Assembly: GCF_900142365.1 (NCBI RefSeq)
Contig: NZ_FRAP01000011.1
Coordinates: forward strand, 144,390 to 208,389
DNA from: Pseudonocardia thermophila
GTDB lineage: Bacteria > Actinomycetota > Actinomycetes > Mycobacteriales > Pseudonocardiaceae
Length of the DNA: 64,000 nt
Reading direction: 5' to 3'
Shown piece by piece: positions 16,204-24,830 of this stretch. Within the stretch, counting starts at the first letter, position 1. Every line of letters starts with the position of its first letter. A program made the position numbers and the translations under genes. The notes below the pieces were generated by a model that made no database searches, had not been told where the DNA came from, and worked only from the letters and a program-made list of their open reading frames with translations.

Positions 16204-16286
16204 TGCAGGAAAGAGCTGCAGGAAAGAAAGAGTTGCAGGAAAGCCCTTCTCCCGCCAGGAAAGGTGCCGGAAAGGGCTTTCCTGCA
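16204..16286. terminator. Terminator-like hairpin with GCAGGAAAG repeats
   Basis: Three copies of GCAGGAAAG (near 16205, 16218, 16235) lead into a 13-bp stem, TGCAGGAAAGCCC (16234-16246) pairing with 16274-16286, around a 27-nt loop. It sits between the convergent USP and GAPDH genes and could stop both. Confidence 0.6.
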
Positions 16287-16339
16287 CCTTCTTCCACCCC
16301 GGTCGAACGGGTCACGAAGCTCCGGTTGAGCCGCTCCTC

Positions 16340-17353
16340 TCACCCCGGCAGCAAGCGGACCACCAGGTCCGTGAGGTCCACGGTCCGGTTCGCGTACCCC
16401 CACTCGTTGTCGTACCACCCGAACACCTTCACGCTCCGCCCCACCACCCGGGTGAGCCCCGTGTCGACCAGGCACGACGCCGTCTCACCGAGCACGTCGT
16501 GCGACACGACCGGCTCGTCGGTGCACCGCAGGATCCCCTTGAGGCTGCGCTCGGCCGCGGCCCGGAACGCGCTGTTGACCTGCGCGGCCGTGGCCGGTTC
16601 CCGCAGCCGCACGGTGAGGTCCACCAGCGAGGCGTCGACGACCGGCACCCGCACCGCCACACCGTCGAGGCGGCCCGCCAGCTCCGGCAGGACGAGCCCC
16701 ACGGCCCGGGCTGCCCCCGTGGTCGTCGGGATGACGTTGACCGCGGCCGACCGGGCGCGGCGCAGATCGTGGTGCGGGCCGTCGAGGAGGTTCTGGTCGG
16801 CCGTGTAGCTGTGCACGGTCGTGAGCAGCCCCTCCTCGATGCCGAACGCGTTGTCGAGGACCTGCGCCATGGGGGCCGCGCAGTTCGTGGTGCACGACGC
16901 GTTGGAGACGACGTCGTGGCGCAGCGCGTCGTAGTCGGTCTCGTTGATCCCCATCACGACGGTCACGTCGACGTCCGCGCCCGGCGCGGTGAGGACGACC
17001 TTCCGCGCGCCCGCGGCGAGGTGCGCCGCGGCGGACTCGCGGGTGCGGAACCGGCCGGTCGCCTCGACGACGACGTCCACGCCCAGCTCCCGCCACGGCA
17101 GCGCGGCCGGGTCGGGCTCGCGCAGGACGCGGATCGGGTGGTCGTCGATCGCGAGGAAGTCACCGGCCAGCTCCACTCGCCTCGCCCACTGCCCGTAGGT
17201 GGAGTCGTGGCGCAGCAGGTGCGCCACCGTCGCGGGCTCCATCACGTCGTTGACCGCGACGACGTCGAACGACCGCTCGGGCCGGTCGGTCGCGATCCGC
17301 AGCACGTCGCGGCCGATCCGGCCCATCCCGTTGAGCCCCACACGTACCCGCAT
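16340..17353 (-). CDS. gap: Glyceraldehyde-3-phosphate dehydrogenase
   Basis: A 337-residue type I GAPDH: Rossmann start 'RVRVGLNGMGRIGRDVLR', NAD-type 'VVAVNDVME' with Asp36, catalytic 'SNASCTTNC' with Cys154, and the 'WYDNEWGYANRTVDL' signature near the C-terminus. It oxidises glyceraldehyde-3-phosphate with NAD and phosphate in glycolysis. It is alone, not in a gap-pgk-tpi operon, so it is likely a second, stress-regulated copy. GGAAGGAACGGAAGCG precedes the ATG (17351-17353), and a strong DosR-like box is about 100 bp upstream. Confidence 0.93.
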   Translation of the reverse strand: MRVRVGLNGMGRIGRDVLRIATDRPERSFDVVAVNDVMEPATVAHLLRHDSTYGQWARRVELAGDFLAIDDHPIRVLREPDPAALPWRELGVDVVVEATGRFRTRESAAAHLAAGARKVVLTAPGADVDVTVVMGINETDYDALRHDVVSNASCTTNCAAPMAQVLDNAFGIEEGLLTTVHSYTADQNLLDGPHHDLRRARSAAVNVIPTTTGAARAVGLVLPELAGRLDGVAVRVPVVDASLVDLTVRLREPATAAQVNSAFRAAAERSLKGILRCTDEPVVSHDVLGETASCLVDTGLTRVVGRSVKVFGWYDNEWGYANRTVDLTDLVVRLLPG

Positions 17354-17452
17354 CGCTTCCGTTCCTTCCCCGGGGATCGCGCGCCCCGGCCTCACCCGCG
17401 ATGCTCCGCCGCACCCGGCGACCCGAACCACGGCCGATGAGGCCCCGCTGCC

Positions 17453-17466
17453 GGGCCGGACGTCCC
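17453..17466 (-). promoter_or_regulatory. DosR-like box upstream of gap
   Basis: On the minus strand GGGACGTCCGGCCC, 12/14 to the window consensus. It lies 100 bp upstream of the GAPDH start in the divergent region shared with the 17628 gene. Confidence 0.65.
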
Positions 17467-17540
17467 TCATCGGGTGCGCCGGATGCCCGGCGCGGGCCGG
17501 TCGACCCCGCTCGATCCCGCACCGACCGGCCGCCGACCCC

Positions 17541-17554
17541 GGGTCTTCGGTCCC
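17541..17554 (+). promoter_or_regulatory. DosR-like box GGGTC-TTCG-GTCCC
   Basis: Palindrome with one mismatch (GGGTC against GTCCC) and a 4-nt centre. It lies 74 bp upstream of the 77-residue unknown protein that leads the CBS-BON operon. Confidence 0.6.
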
Positions 17555-17627
17555 TCGTGCACCGCGGCCGCATCCGGCAGCGTCGGACGCGGCGGTCCGC
17601 CCGGGCCGCCGGACGAGAGGAGCTCAC

Positions 17628-17861
17628 ATGGACACCGCACGAGTGCAGACCGACGGTGTGCTGGCCGTCCGCCCGGCGGCGGAGATCGTGGTGCAGAAGG
17701 TCCGCCGGCCCGCGAAGGTGCGGATCCTCGCCCTCGCCGTGCTGGTCGACGACGACCACGAGCCGATCGTGTCCGGCCGCCACCGGGTCGCGATCGACGG
17801 GGTGCTGCTCGGCTCGGCCGCGAACCCGGTCGTGCGCGGCACGTTCGTGGCGGACGGGTGA
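17628..17861 (+). CDS. Small conserved-looking protein, 77 aa, unknown
   Basis: I do not recognise this 77-residue protein. It has no signal peptide or membrane helix. The central part, 'KVRRPAKVRILALAVLVDDDHEPIVSGRHRVAIDG', looks like alternating strands of a small beta-rich domain. GAGAGGAGCTCAC precedes the ATG. It starts 74 bp after a DosR-like box and is followed by the CBS-BON gene 10 bp later, with that gene's GGAGG site right after its stop, so the two are almost certainly co-transcribed. Confidence 0.65.
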   Translation: MDTARVQTDGVLAVRPAAEIVVQKVRRPAKVRILALAVLVDDDHEPIVSGRHRVAIDGVLLGSAANPVVRGTFVADG

Positions 17862-17871
17862 GGAGGCCGCC

Positions 17872-18561
17872 GTGCACCACGTCCTCGTCTCCGACGTCAT
17901 GACCACCGACGTCGTCTCGGTGCGCCCGGACGACTCGTTCGCGCAGGTCGTGCGCGTCATGAACGGAACAGGGGTCCGCGCGGTGCCCGTGCTGTCCGAG
18001 CACGGGGCGCTGCTGGGCGTCGTCTCCGAGGCCGACCTGATGGCCACCGCCGCCCGGCCCGCCGGTGAGGAGCGCCCGTGGTGGCGGCCCCGGCACGTCC
18101 ACCGCCGCCACTCCGGCGCGAAGGCGGGCGCGGCGACCGCCGAACAGCTGATGAGCACCCACGTCGAGACCGTGCACCCGTGGACCCGGGTCGCCGCGGC
18201 CGCCCGCCGCATGCGGGCCGGTGAGCTGCGCTGGATGCCCGTCACCGATGCAGAGGGCACCGTCGTGGGTGTGCTCAGCCGTTCCGACGTGCTCGGCGTC
18301 TTCCTCCGCGACGACGAGGAGATCCGCGCCGAGATCGAGCGCGACGTGTTCGGCCGGGCCCTGTCCGCGGATCCCGAACGGGTCCGCGCCGAGGTCGATG
18401 ACGGGGTGGTCACGCTGCTCGGGGAGCTGCCGACCCGCTCGGACGTCGAGATCGCCCGGCACCTCGTCTCCGGCATGGACGGCGTCGTCGCGATCGTCGA
18501 CCGGCTCCACTACCAGGTCGACGACCGCGGAACGGACCTCCCCGTCGTGCCCTTCGCCTGA
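17872..18561 (+). CDS. CBS pair with C-terminal BON domain
   Basis: A 229-residue paralogue of the protein at 11386-12078, with the same order: CBS1 '[17 protein letters not shown]', linker '[11 protein letters not shown]', CBS2 '[13 protein letters not shown]', then BON with '[20 protein letters not shown]'. The run '[14 protein letters not shown]' joining CBS2 and BON is almost identical in both. The GTG at 17872 follows GAGGAGGCCGCC. Shared linker and joint suggest the domains work as a unit. Confidence 0.86.
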   Translation: MHHVLVSDVMTTDVVSVRPDDSFAQVVRVMNGTGVRAVPVLSEHGALLGVVSEADLMATAARPAGEERPWWRPRHVHRRHSGAKAGAATAEQLMSTHVETVHPWTRVAAAARRMRAGELRWMPVTDAEGTVVGVLSRSDVLGVFLRDDEEIRAEIERDVFGRALSADPERVRAEVDDGVVTLLGELPTRSDVEIARHLVSGMDGVVAIVDRLHYQVDDRGTDLPVVPFA

Positions 18562-18567
18562 CGCGCA

Positions 18568-18581
18568 GGGCCGACCGGCTC
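18568..18581 (+). promoter_or_regulatory. DosR-like box and likely leaderless promoter of the ADH gene
   Basis: GGGCCGACCGGCTC lies 36 bp upstream of the ADH ATG. A -10-like GACACT at 18606-18611 ends only 5 bp before that ATG and no Shine-Dalgarno sequence is visible, so the transcript is probably leaderless with the box near the -35 position. Confidence 0.45.
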
Positions 18582-18616
18582 TGGGCGGCGGCCGCCGCAG
18601 CGCCGACACTGGACGC

Positions 18617-19615
18617 ATGCGGGCATGGATCGTCGAGACGCCGGGGCCGATCGCGAGTGCTCCGCTGCGGGCGGTGGAGCGGCCACGACCGCGACCAGGA
18701 CCGGGAGAGGTGCTGGTGCAGGTGCGGGCCTGCGGGGTCTGCCGCACCGACCTGCACCTCGCCGAAGGCGATCTCGCCCCGCGCCGCCCGGGCACCGTGC
18801 CGGGGCACGAGGTGGTGGGCGAGGTCGTGGAGCTCGGCTCGGGCACCGGCCGGTTCGCGCGCGGCGACCGGGTCGGCATCGCGTGGCTGCGCGGCACGTG
18901 CGGGCGCTGCCGGTGGTGCCGTGCCGGCAAGGAGAACCTCTGCCCGGACGCCGTCTTCACCGGTTGGGACGCCGACGGCGGCTACGCCGAGTACGCGGTC
19001 GTCCCCGAGGCGTTCGCCTACCGGCTCCCGGACGCGCTCGACGACGTCACCGCCGCGCCGCTGCTGTGCGCCGGCATCGTCGGGTACCGGGCGCTGAAGC
19101 GGGCCGGGCTCCCGCCGGGCGGCCGGCTGGGAATCTACGGGTACGGAGCATCGGCGCACATCGTCGCCCAGGTCGCCACCGCGCAGGGCGCCACCGTGCA
19201 CGTGCTGACCCGCTCGGCCGAAGCGCAGGAGTTGGCGCTCGAGCTGGGCGCGGCCTCCGCCGGACCGGCCGACGCCCAGCCGCCCGAGCCGCTCGACGCG
19301 GCGGTGCTGTTCGCCCCCGCCGGCGAGCTGGTGCCGGTCGCGATGCGCGCGCTCGACCGCGGCGGGGTCCTGTCCGTCGCCGGGATCCACCTGAGCGATG
19401 TGCCGCGGCTGAACTACGCCGAGGAACTGTTCCTGGAGAAGGAGATCCGCAGCGTCACGGCGAACACGCGCGCCGACGGCGAGGAGTTCCTCCGGCTCGC
19501 GGCCGCGCTGGAGATCCGGCCGCACACCACCCCGCGGCCGCTGGCCGAGGCCGACGCGGTGCTGTCCGATCTGGCGGGCGACCGGGTCACCGGCGCCGCT
19601 GTGCTCGTGCCGTAG
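18617..19615 (+). CDS. Zinc-dependent alcohol dehydrogenase
   Basis: A 332-residue medium-chain dehydrogenase. Catalytic zinc ligands are visible in 'CGVCRTDLH' (about 39-47) and 'PGHEVVGEV' (about 61-69); the structural zinc lobe is '[15 protein letters not shown]' (about 95-109). The coenzyme domain loop is '[10 protein letters not shown]', an altered G-x-G-x-x-G typical of the AdhA/AdhP-like 'zinc-binding alcohol dehydrogenase family' in actinobacteria. It should oxidise alcohols or regenerate NAD under oxygen limitation by reducing aldehydes. The ATG at 18617 is not preceded by a ribosome site (see the promoter entry). Confidence 0.88.
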   Translation: MRAWIVETPGPIASAPLRAVERPRPRPGPGEVLVQVRACGVCRTDLHLAEGDLAPRRPGTVPGHEVVGEVVELGSGTGRFARGDRVGIAWLRGTCGRCRWCRAGKENLCPDAVFTGWDADGGYAEYAVVPEAFAYRLPDALDDVTAAPLLCAGIVGYRALKRAGLPPGGRLGIYGYGASAHIVAQVATAQGATVHVLTRSAEAQELALELGAASAGPADAQPPEPLDAAVLFAPAGELVPVAMRALDRGGVLSVAGIHLSDVPRLNYAEELFLEKEIRSVTANTRADGEEFLRLAAALEIRPHTTPRPLAEADAVLSDLAGDRVTGAAVLVP

Positions 19616-19651
19616 GCCCCGCCCGGCTGGTGGGGAGAGATCCGCTACACG

Positions 19652-19665
19652 GGGCCGGACAACCC
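19652..19665 (+). promoter_or_regulatory. Weak DosR-like box upstream of PiT gene
   Basis: GGGCCGGACAACCC keeps the two outer triplets but matches poorly inside (8/14). It is 103 bp upstream of the PiT ATG. Listed because position fits the pattern; alone it would not be convincing. Confidence 0.25.
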
Positions 19666-19767
19666 TGGCGGCGCCGCTCGGCCGGGGAGCATGCTGGAGC
19701 CTCAGAGCTGCACCGTCGCCGACCGGGCGCTCGGTACCGTACGTCGGCGGAGGAGCAGCGCTGTCGC

Positions 19768-20901
19768 ATGGACGTGTCCTTGATCGTCGTGCTGGTGATC
19801 GGCACGGCGCTCGCGTTCGACTTCACCAACGGCTTCCACGACACGGCCAACGCGATGGCCGCCTCGATCGCCACCGGCGCGCTTCGGCCCCGCACAGCCG
19901 TGACGAACTCGGCAGTGCTGAACCTGGCGGGCGCCTTCCTGTCGGTGGAGGTGGCCGCGACGATCTCCGGCGGCCTCGTCGACGACGCCGCCATCACCCC
20001 CGAGGTGGTCTTCGCCGGGCTCGTCGGGGCGATCGTGTGGAACCTCGTGACCTGGCTGGTCGGCATGCCGTCGAGCTCGTCGCACGCGCTGTTCGGCGGC
20101 CTGATCGGGGCCGCGTGGACGGCCGCCGGCGCCGGCGCCGTCCACCTCGGCGGCCTCGTGGGGAAGGTACTGCTCCCGGCCGCGATCTCGCCCCTGATCG
20201 CGGGCGGGCTGGCCTTCGCCGGCACGGCCGCCGTCTACCGCGCGTCCGGCAGGCGCAACGCCCGCCGCTACCGCGCCGGTCAAGTCCTCGCCGCGGCGCT
20301 GCTCTCGCTCGCCCACGGCACCAACGACGCGCAGAAGACGATGGGCGTGGTCACCCTCGCCCTGATCACCGCCGGCGTGCTCGCCCCCGGCTCGCCGCCG
20401 CCGTTCTGGGTGATCCTCGCGGCGGGCCTCGCCATCGCCGCCGGTACGTACTCCGGCGGGTGGCGGATCATCCACACCCTCGGCCGCCGGGTGTCCACCG
20501 TCGAGCCGCCGCAGGGGTTCGCGGCCGACACCACCAGCGCCACGGTCATCCTCACCTCGTCCTGGTTCGGGCTGCCGCTGTCGACCACGCAGGTGTGCAG
20601 CGGATCGATCGTCGGCGCCGCCGCTGGTCGGAAGTCGGCCGACGTGCAGTGGCGCATCGCCGGCCACATGGTCGTCGCCTGGTTCGTGACGCTGCCCGCG
20701 GCCGCGCTGGTCGGGGCCACCGCGGCGTGGTGCGCATCGGTCACCGGGCCGTGGGTCGTGGCCGCTGCCGGGGCGCTCGTCGTCGCCGGGATCATCGCCG
20801 CCTCCCGGCGCCGCCCGGTCACCGCGGAGACGGTCGCTCCGCAGCAGGTCCGGACCCTGCCGTCCCCACCGGACGAGCCGACCGACCGCATCGCCGCCTG
20901 A
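19768..20901 (+). CDS. pit: PiT-family inorganic phosphate transporter
   Basis: A 377-residue membrane protein with about ten helices and the two PiT signature repeats: 'DFTNGFHDTANAMA' (about 18-31) and 'LAHGTNDAQKTMG' (about 183-195), both with the conserved Asn-Asp/His pair that binds phosphate and cation. It imports phosphate with protons or as a metal-phosphate complex. The ATG at 19768 has GGCGGAGGAG 12-20 bp upstream. It may supply phosphate for polyphosphate, since a polyphosphate-binding CHAD protein is in the same island (inference). Confidence 0.9.
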   Translation: MDVSLIVVLVIGTALAFDFTNGFHDTANAMAASIATGALRPRTAVTNSAVLNLAGAFLSVEVAATISGGLVDDAAITPEVVFAGLVGAIVWNLVTWLVGMPSSSSHALFGGLIGAAWTAAGAGAVHLGGLVGKVLLPAAISPLIAGGLAFAGTAAVYRASGRRNARRYRAGQVLAAALLSLAHGTNDAQKTMGVVTLALITAGVLAPGSPPPFWVILAAGLAIAAGTYSGGWRIIHTLGRRVSTVEPPQGFAADTTSATVILTSSWFGLPLSTTQVCSGSIVGAAAGRKSADVQWRIAGHMVVAWFVTLPAAALVGATAAWCASVTGPWVVAAAGALVVAGIIAASRRRPVTAETVAPQQVRTLPSPPDEPTDRIAA

Positions 20902-20930
20902 TCCCGCCGCCCCTCCCGCTGACCGACCCT

Positions 20931-20966
20931 GCTGATCGACTCCGCTGATCGACTCCGCTGATCGAC
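20931..20966 (+). repeat. 13-bp tandem repeat downstream of PiT stop
   Basis: GCTGATCGACTCC is repeated twice followed by a partial third copy (20931-20966). Each unit contains a TGA, in the same manner as the stop-codon repeats at 6176, 12066 and 33143. Confidence 0.65.
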
Positions 20967-20992
20967 ATGGGTCGCTGGTCAGGGCCCAGCAC

Positions 20993-21006
20993 GGGACGAA
21001 GGTCCC
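20993..21006 (+). promoter_or_regulatory. DosR-like box, perfect palindrome GGGAC-GAAG-GTCCC
   Basis: The most symmetrical box in the window. It lies 77 bp upstream of the STAS-protein ATG. Confidence 0.7.
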
Positions 21007-21082
21007 TGTCGGGCGGGTCGATCGCCGGGCAGTCTCGAGATCACAACTCGACGACTTCCTCGGCAGGGGACAGGAGGAGCGG

Positions 21083-21574
21083 ATGACCGCGCGTCCGTTG
21101 CAGATCGCCGTCGATCCGACGGTGGCGGGCGTGGCAGGGGTACGGGTCGGGGGCGACCTCACGGCGGAATCGGGGCTGCGGCTGCTCCGACTGCTCGACG
21201 ACCTGCTCGGCCGGGCCGCCCGGCGGGGCGACGTGTCGTTGCTGCGGATCGACCTGGGCAACGTCCGCACCTTCGAACCGGCGGGCGTGCGGCTGCTGCG
21301 GCACGCCCGGGCGAGCGCGGCCCGCGCGGGCGTCGTGCTGTCCGTGACCGGGATCGGCGGATACCGCCCGACCCTGCCGCAGCCGGTCGCCGCGCTGCTG
21401 GACGAGCTGGCGACCGCGGAGGAGCGGTCGGCCGAGCGGACCGGGTCGGCAGCGGTCCTCGCCGGGGACATCTCCAGGGAGATCTCCAGAGGCATCACCG
21501 CAGACATCACCGGGGACGTGGCCGGCGGCATCTCCGCGGGAGACGACGTCGGGAGGTTCGCCGCCGCGCGCTGA
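21083..21574 (+). CDS. STAS-domain protein (anti-sigma-factor antagonist-like)
   Basis: A 163-residue protein with a STAS-like fold over about residues 5-115: strand 'VRVGGDLTAESGLRLLRLL', then 'LLRIDLGNVRTFEPAGVRLL', where the family's phosphorylatable Ser/Thr is replaced by 'TFEPAG'. The phosphosite of SpoIIAA-type antagonists is therefore not obvious. The C-terminal 45 residues are repetitive ('DISREISRGITADITGDVAGG') and probably unstructured. GGAGGAGCGG precedes the ATG. No anti-sigma kinase gene is nearby. Confidence 0.7.
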   Translation: MTARPLQIAVDPTVAGVAGVRVGGDLTAESGLRLLRLLDDLLGRAARRGDVSLLRIDLGNVRTFEPAGVRLLRHARASAARAGVVLSVTGIGGYRPTLPQPVAALLDELATAEERSAERTGSAAVLAGDISREISRGITADITGDVAGGISAGDDVGRFAAAR

Positions 21575-21579
21575 CCCCG

Positions 21580-24093
21580 TCAGCGCGCTCGCCGCACCGC
21601 CAGCACGCCCAGCGCGGCGACGGCGGGCACCGCCGCGACCCCCAGCGAGATCATCAGCTCACGCACGCCGAGCGGCTCCGTCCCGAGCAGGTCCGCGAGG
21701 CCCGGCAGCCAGACGGCGGCGGCCAGCCCAGCCAGGCTCACCGCGACCGCGGCGTACAGCGGCCGGTTCGCCGACACCGGCACCCGCCAGGCCGGGCGGA
21801 CGTCCGAGCGGGTGGCCAGGGCGATGCCCAGCTGGGAGACCGCGAGGGTCACGAACACCATCGTCTGCCAGGGCAGCCCGGCGGCGCGGGCCCACACGGC
21901 GAGCGCGAGGCAGCACACCGCGACGATCCCGCCGAGCACCGCGATCTGGCGCACGAGCCGACCGTCCAGCACACCGGTGGCCGGGTCGCGCGGCGGGCGG
22001 CGCAGCACGTCCGGCTCGGCCCCCTCCGACCCGATCGCCACGCCCGGCAGCCCGTGCGTCACCAGGTTGACCCAGAGGATCTGGCCGGGCAGCAGCGGCA
22101 GCGCGAACCCGAGCAGCGGGCCCACCAGCATCAGCAGCAGCTCCGCGAGCCCGCCCGCGACCGCGTAGCGGACGAACCGGCGGATGTTGTCGAAGACCCG
22201 CCTGCCCTCCTCGACGGCCGCGACCATCGTCAGCAGGCTGTCGTCGGTCAGCACGACGTCGGCGGCGGACTTCGCGACCTCGGTGCCGCGCCGGCCCATC
22301 GCCACCCCGATGTCGGCGGCGCGCAGCGCGGGTGCGTCGTTGACGCCGTCCCCGGTCATCGCGACGACCTCGCCCGCGCCCTGCCAGGCCCGCACGATGT
22401 CGAGCTTGCCGCCGGGATCGGTGCGGGCGTAGACGGTGCGCAGCCCGCGCTCGGTGTCGGGCGCGAGCCGCGCCTCGATGCCCACCTCGCGGGCCACGGC
22501 AGCAGCGGTGCCGGGATGGTCCCCGGTGATCATGATCGGGCGGATGCCGGCGTCGCGGATCGCGGCGATCGTCGCGGGCGCGTCCGGGCGGGCCGGATCG
22601 GTCAGCCCGACGAGGCCGAGCAGCTGCAGCGCCCCGGGCTGGCCCGCCGCGACGGCGAGGACCCGCCTGCCCCCCTCGGCCCAGGCGGCCACCACGTCCG
22701 CGCCAGCGCGGGCGGGATCGATCTGCGCCAGCACCTCCGGCGCGCCCTTCACGACCTCGTACGGCTGTCCGTCCGGGCCGCGGTGGCGGGTCGTCATGCT
22801 GCGGCGGACGGCGTCGAACGGGACGACGTCGGTGCGCGGCCAGTCGCGCCGCACCTGCTCCACGTCGATGCCCGCACGTTCGGCGGCGGTGAGGATCGCG
22901 CCCTCGGTTCCGGTCGTGCCCGGGGCGGCGTCCGAGCACAGCGCGACGGCGCGCAGCACCGCGCGCACCCCCTCCGGGGCCTGCGCCGGCCCGGAGTCCG
23001 GGAACTCCCACTCGCCGCCGTCCGGCGTCCACACCGCGGTGCAGGCGATCCGGCCGGTCGTGAGGGTGCCGGTCTTGTCGACCGCGAGCACGGTGACCGA
23101 CCCGAGCGCCTCCGCGGCGGGCAGCGACCGCACGATCGCACCCCGCGCGGCCATCCGCCGGGCCGCGCCGGCCAGCGCCAGCGCCACCACGGCGGGCAGC
23201 GCCTCCGGGATCGCCGCGACCGCGAGGCTCACCCCGGCCACGGTCATGAGCCGCCAGTCGCTGCCCTGCACCAGCCCGATCGCCACGACCAGCGCGCAGG
23301 CGGCGACGACCGCGGCGGCGAGCCTGCGGCCCAGCACCGCGAGCCGTCGCTGCAGCGGTGTCGGGGGAGCACCCTGGTCGTGCAGCAGGGACGCGATCCC
23401 ACCCATGCAGGTCCGGGTGCCGGTGGCGACCACGACCGCTGTCCCGGAGCCGTGGGTGACGAGGGTGCCGGCGTGCACCATCGACGTCCGGTCGCCGACC
23501 GCCACCTCCTCGTCCGGGGAGCCGGTGGGGGCGGTGTCCCGGTCGGACGGCTGCGACTCGCCGGTCAGGATCGCTTCGTCCACCTGCAGCGCGAACGCTT
23601 CGATCAGCCGCGCGTCCGCCCCGACGACGTCGCCCTCGGCGAGCACGAGCACGTCACCCGGCACCAGGTCAGTGGTCGGGACGCGCTGCTGGTGGCCGTC
23701 GCGCAGCACCCGGACGGCCGGCGCGGAGGCCGCGCGCAGCGCGGCGATCGCACCGATGGCCCGTCGCTCCTGCGCGACCCCGACCACGGTGTTGACCAGC
23801 ACGACCAGCAGGATCACCGCGCAGTCGGACAGATCGCCGGTCGCGGCGGTGAGCACGGCGGCGGCGAGCAGGACGAGCACGAAGGTGTCGCGCAGCTGGG
23901 CGCCGATCGAGCCGGCGAGCGACCGCGTCCGCTCCGCCGGCAGGTCGTTGGGGCCCGCGGCGGCGCGGCGGCGGAGCACCTCGTCGGCGGACAGGCCCAC
24001 CTGCGGATCGACGCCCAGCTCGTCCGCGACCTCGGCCGCCGACCGGGCCCACGGTGCCCGCGTCACGGTGTGGCCCGTGGTCTCGACGCTCAC
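21580..24093 (-). CDS. ctpF: P2-type cation-transporting ATPase (CtpF-like)
   Basis: An 837-residue P-type ATPase. It has N-terminal cation-ATPase domain 'WARSAAEVADELGVD', actuator 'LTGES' (near 187), 'AIPEALP' in M4, phosphorylation 'DKTGTLT' with Asp339, 'MITGDHPGT' and hinge 'MTGDGVNDAPAL', plus M5-M10 with the C-terminal cation-ATPase domain ('QILWVNLVTHGLP'). This is the calcium/sodium-like P2 group of CtpF (Rv1997), a DosR-regulon calcium exporter in mycobacteria. The GTG start is at 24091-24093. It converges on the STAS gene with only 5 bp between stops. A DosR-like box lies 115 bp upstream, shared with the DUF3040 gene. Confidence 0.88.
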   Translation of the reverse strand: MSVETTGHTVTRAPWARSAAEVADELGVDPQVGLSADEVLRRRAAAGPNDLPAERTRSLAGSIGAQLRDTFVLVLLAAAVLTAATGDLSDCAVILLVVLVNTVVGVAQERRAIGAIAALRAASAPAVRVLRDGHQQRVPTTDLVPGDVLVLAEGDVVGADARLIEAFALQVDEAILTGESQPSDRDTAPTGSPDEEVAVGDRTSMVHAGTLVTHGSGTAVVVATGTRTCMGGIASLLHDQGAPPTPLQRRLAVLGRRLAAAVVAACALVVAIGLVQGSDWRLMTVAGVSLAVAAIPEALPAVVALALAGAARRMAARGAIVRSLPAAEALGSVTVLAVDKTGTLTTGRIACTAVWTPDGGEWEFPDSGPAQAPEGVRAVLRAVALCSDAAPGTTGTEGAILTAAERAGIDVEQVRRDWPRTDVVPFDAVRRSMTTRHRGPDGQPYEVVKGAPEVLAQIDPARAGADVVAAWAEGGRRVLAVAAGQPGALQLLGLVGLTDPARPDAPATIAAIRDAGIRPIMITGDHPGTAAAVAREVGIEARLAPDTERGLRTVYARTDPGGKLDIVRAWQGAGEVVAMTGDGVNDAPALRAADIGVAMGRRGTEVAKSAADVVLTDDSLLTMVAAVEEGRRVFDNIRRFVRYAVAGGLAELLLMLVGPLLGFALPLLPGQILWVNLVTHGLPGVAIGSEGAEPDVLRRPPRDPATGVLDGRLVRQIAVLGGIVAVCCLALAVWARAAGLPWQTMVFVTLAVSQLGIALATRSDVRPAWRVPVSANRPLYAAVAVSLAGLAAAVWLPGLADLLGTEPLGVRELMISLGVAAVPAVAALGVLAVRRAR

Positions 24094-24207
24094 CGGTCCG
24101 GCCGGCCGTCGACGTCGTCAGCCCGGCGCGTCCCGCCGTCCATCGAAACCTCCTCGATCGCGCATGTCGCGCCACCCAGTCTTCTGCCGCGGCCACCGGA
24201 TCCGTCA

Positions 24208-24221
24208 GGGCCCTTCGACCG
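24208..24221. promoter_or_regulatory. DosR-like box between ctpF and DUF3040 genes
   Basis: GGGCCCTTCGACCG, 11/14 to the window consensus including the central CTTCG. It lies 115 bp from the leftward ctpF start and 101 bp from the rightward DUF3040 start. Confidence 0.55.
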
Positions 24222-24321
24222 GCGCCCCTGGTCCGAGGTCCCGCGGCGGCCGGGCACCTCGTGGGTGGCCGGGCCGCACGACGTCGCGGCATGGTGGAGA
24301 ATGGGTCGAAGGGAGCCGGAG

Positions 24322-24627
24322 ATGTTGAGCGAGCACGATCGCAAGGTCCTCGACGAGATCGAGCAGGAGCTCGTGCGGTCCAGCCCCTGGCTGGTGCGGA
24401 AGCTGCGCCGGGGCCCCAAGAGCCTGCTGCCGCTCCTCTACGACGCGGCGGCCGTGCTGTCCGGCCTGACGGCGCTGCTGTGCCTGCTGGTGATCAAGCA
24501 GGGCACGGCGGGCGCGGCGCTGCTCGCCGGGATCCTGATGGTCGTCATCCTGGCCGCGCGCCACCACCAGTTCCCGCGCCGGTCAAAGAACGGGTCCACC
24601 GACGGATCGGGCCTGGCCCGCACCTGA
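24322..24627 (+). CDS. DUF3040 membrane protein
   Basis: A 101-residue protein beginning 'MLSEHDRKVLDEIEQEL', the hallmark of DUF3040, with a hydrophobic hairpin (about 38-80, two membrane helices) and a basic C-terminal tail. DUF3040 proteins are small actinobacterial membrane proteins of unknown role. GGGAGCCGGAG lies just upstream of the ATG. Confidence 0.8.
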   Translation: MLSEHDRKVLDEIEQELVRSSPWLVRKLRRGPKSLLPLLYDAAAVLSGLTALLCLLVIKQGTAGAALLAGILMVVILAARHHQFPRRSKNGSTDGSGLART

Positions 24628-24641
24628 CACCGCGTCCACCG

Positions 24642-24709
24642 CAACTCCGCGCCGATCACAACTCCGCGCCGATCACAACTCCGCGCCGATCACAACTCCG
24701 CGCCGATCA
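24642..24709 (+). repeat. Four tandem copies of a 17-bp unit
   Basis: CAACTCCGCGCCGATCA is repeated four times without error (24642-24658, -24675, -24692, -24709), starting 15 bp after the DUF3040 stop. It ends 22 bp before the DosR-like box of the next USP gene. Confidence 0.85.
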
Positions 24710-24731
24710 CCCTCGCGCTCACCGCAACCAC

Positions 24732-24745
24732 GGGCCGTTCGTCCC
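24732..24745 (+). promoter_or_regulatory. DosR-like box GGGCCGTTCGTCCC
   Basis: 11/14 to the window consensus, 86 bp upstream of the USP ATG. The identical 14-mer occurs upstream of the PPOX gene at 48071-48084, which supports a functional site. Caution: GGGCCGTTCGT is also part of the family B hairpin arms. Confidence 0.5.
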
Positions 24746-24830
24746 CGCCCGCACCGACCGAGTCCCCTGGGCGCCACCGGGTGCGCGTGGTGCGCTGGAC
24801 CGCAGCGCACGCACCACCGGAGGCGTCATC

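Noticed and set aside
24642..24709. Replication origin iterons or CRISPR
   Set aside because: Four perfect 17-bp units with no spacing, no AT-rich region and no replication or cas genes.
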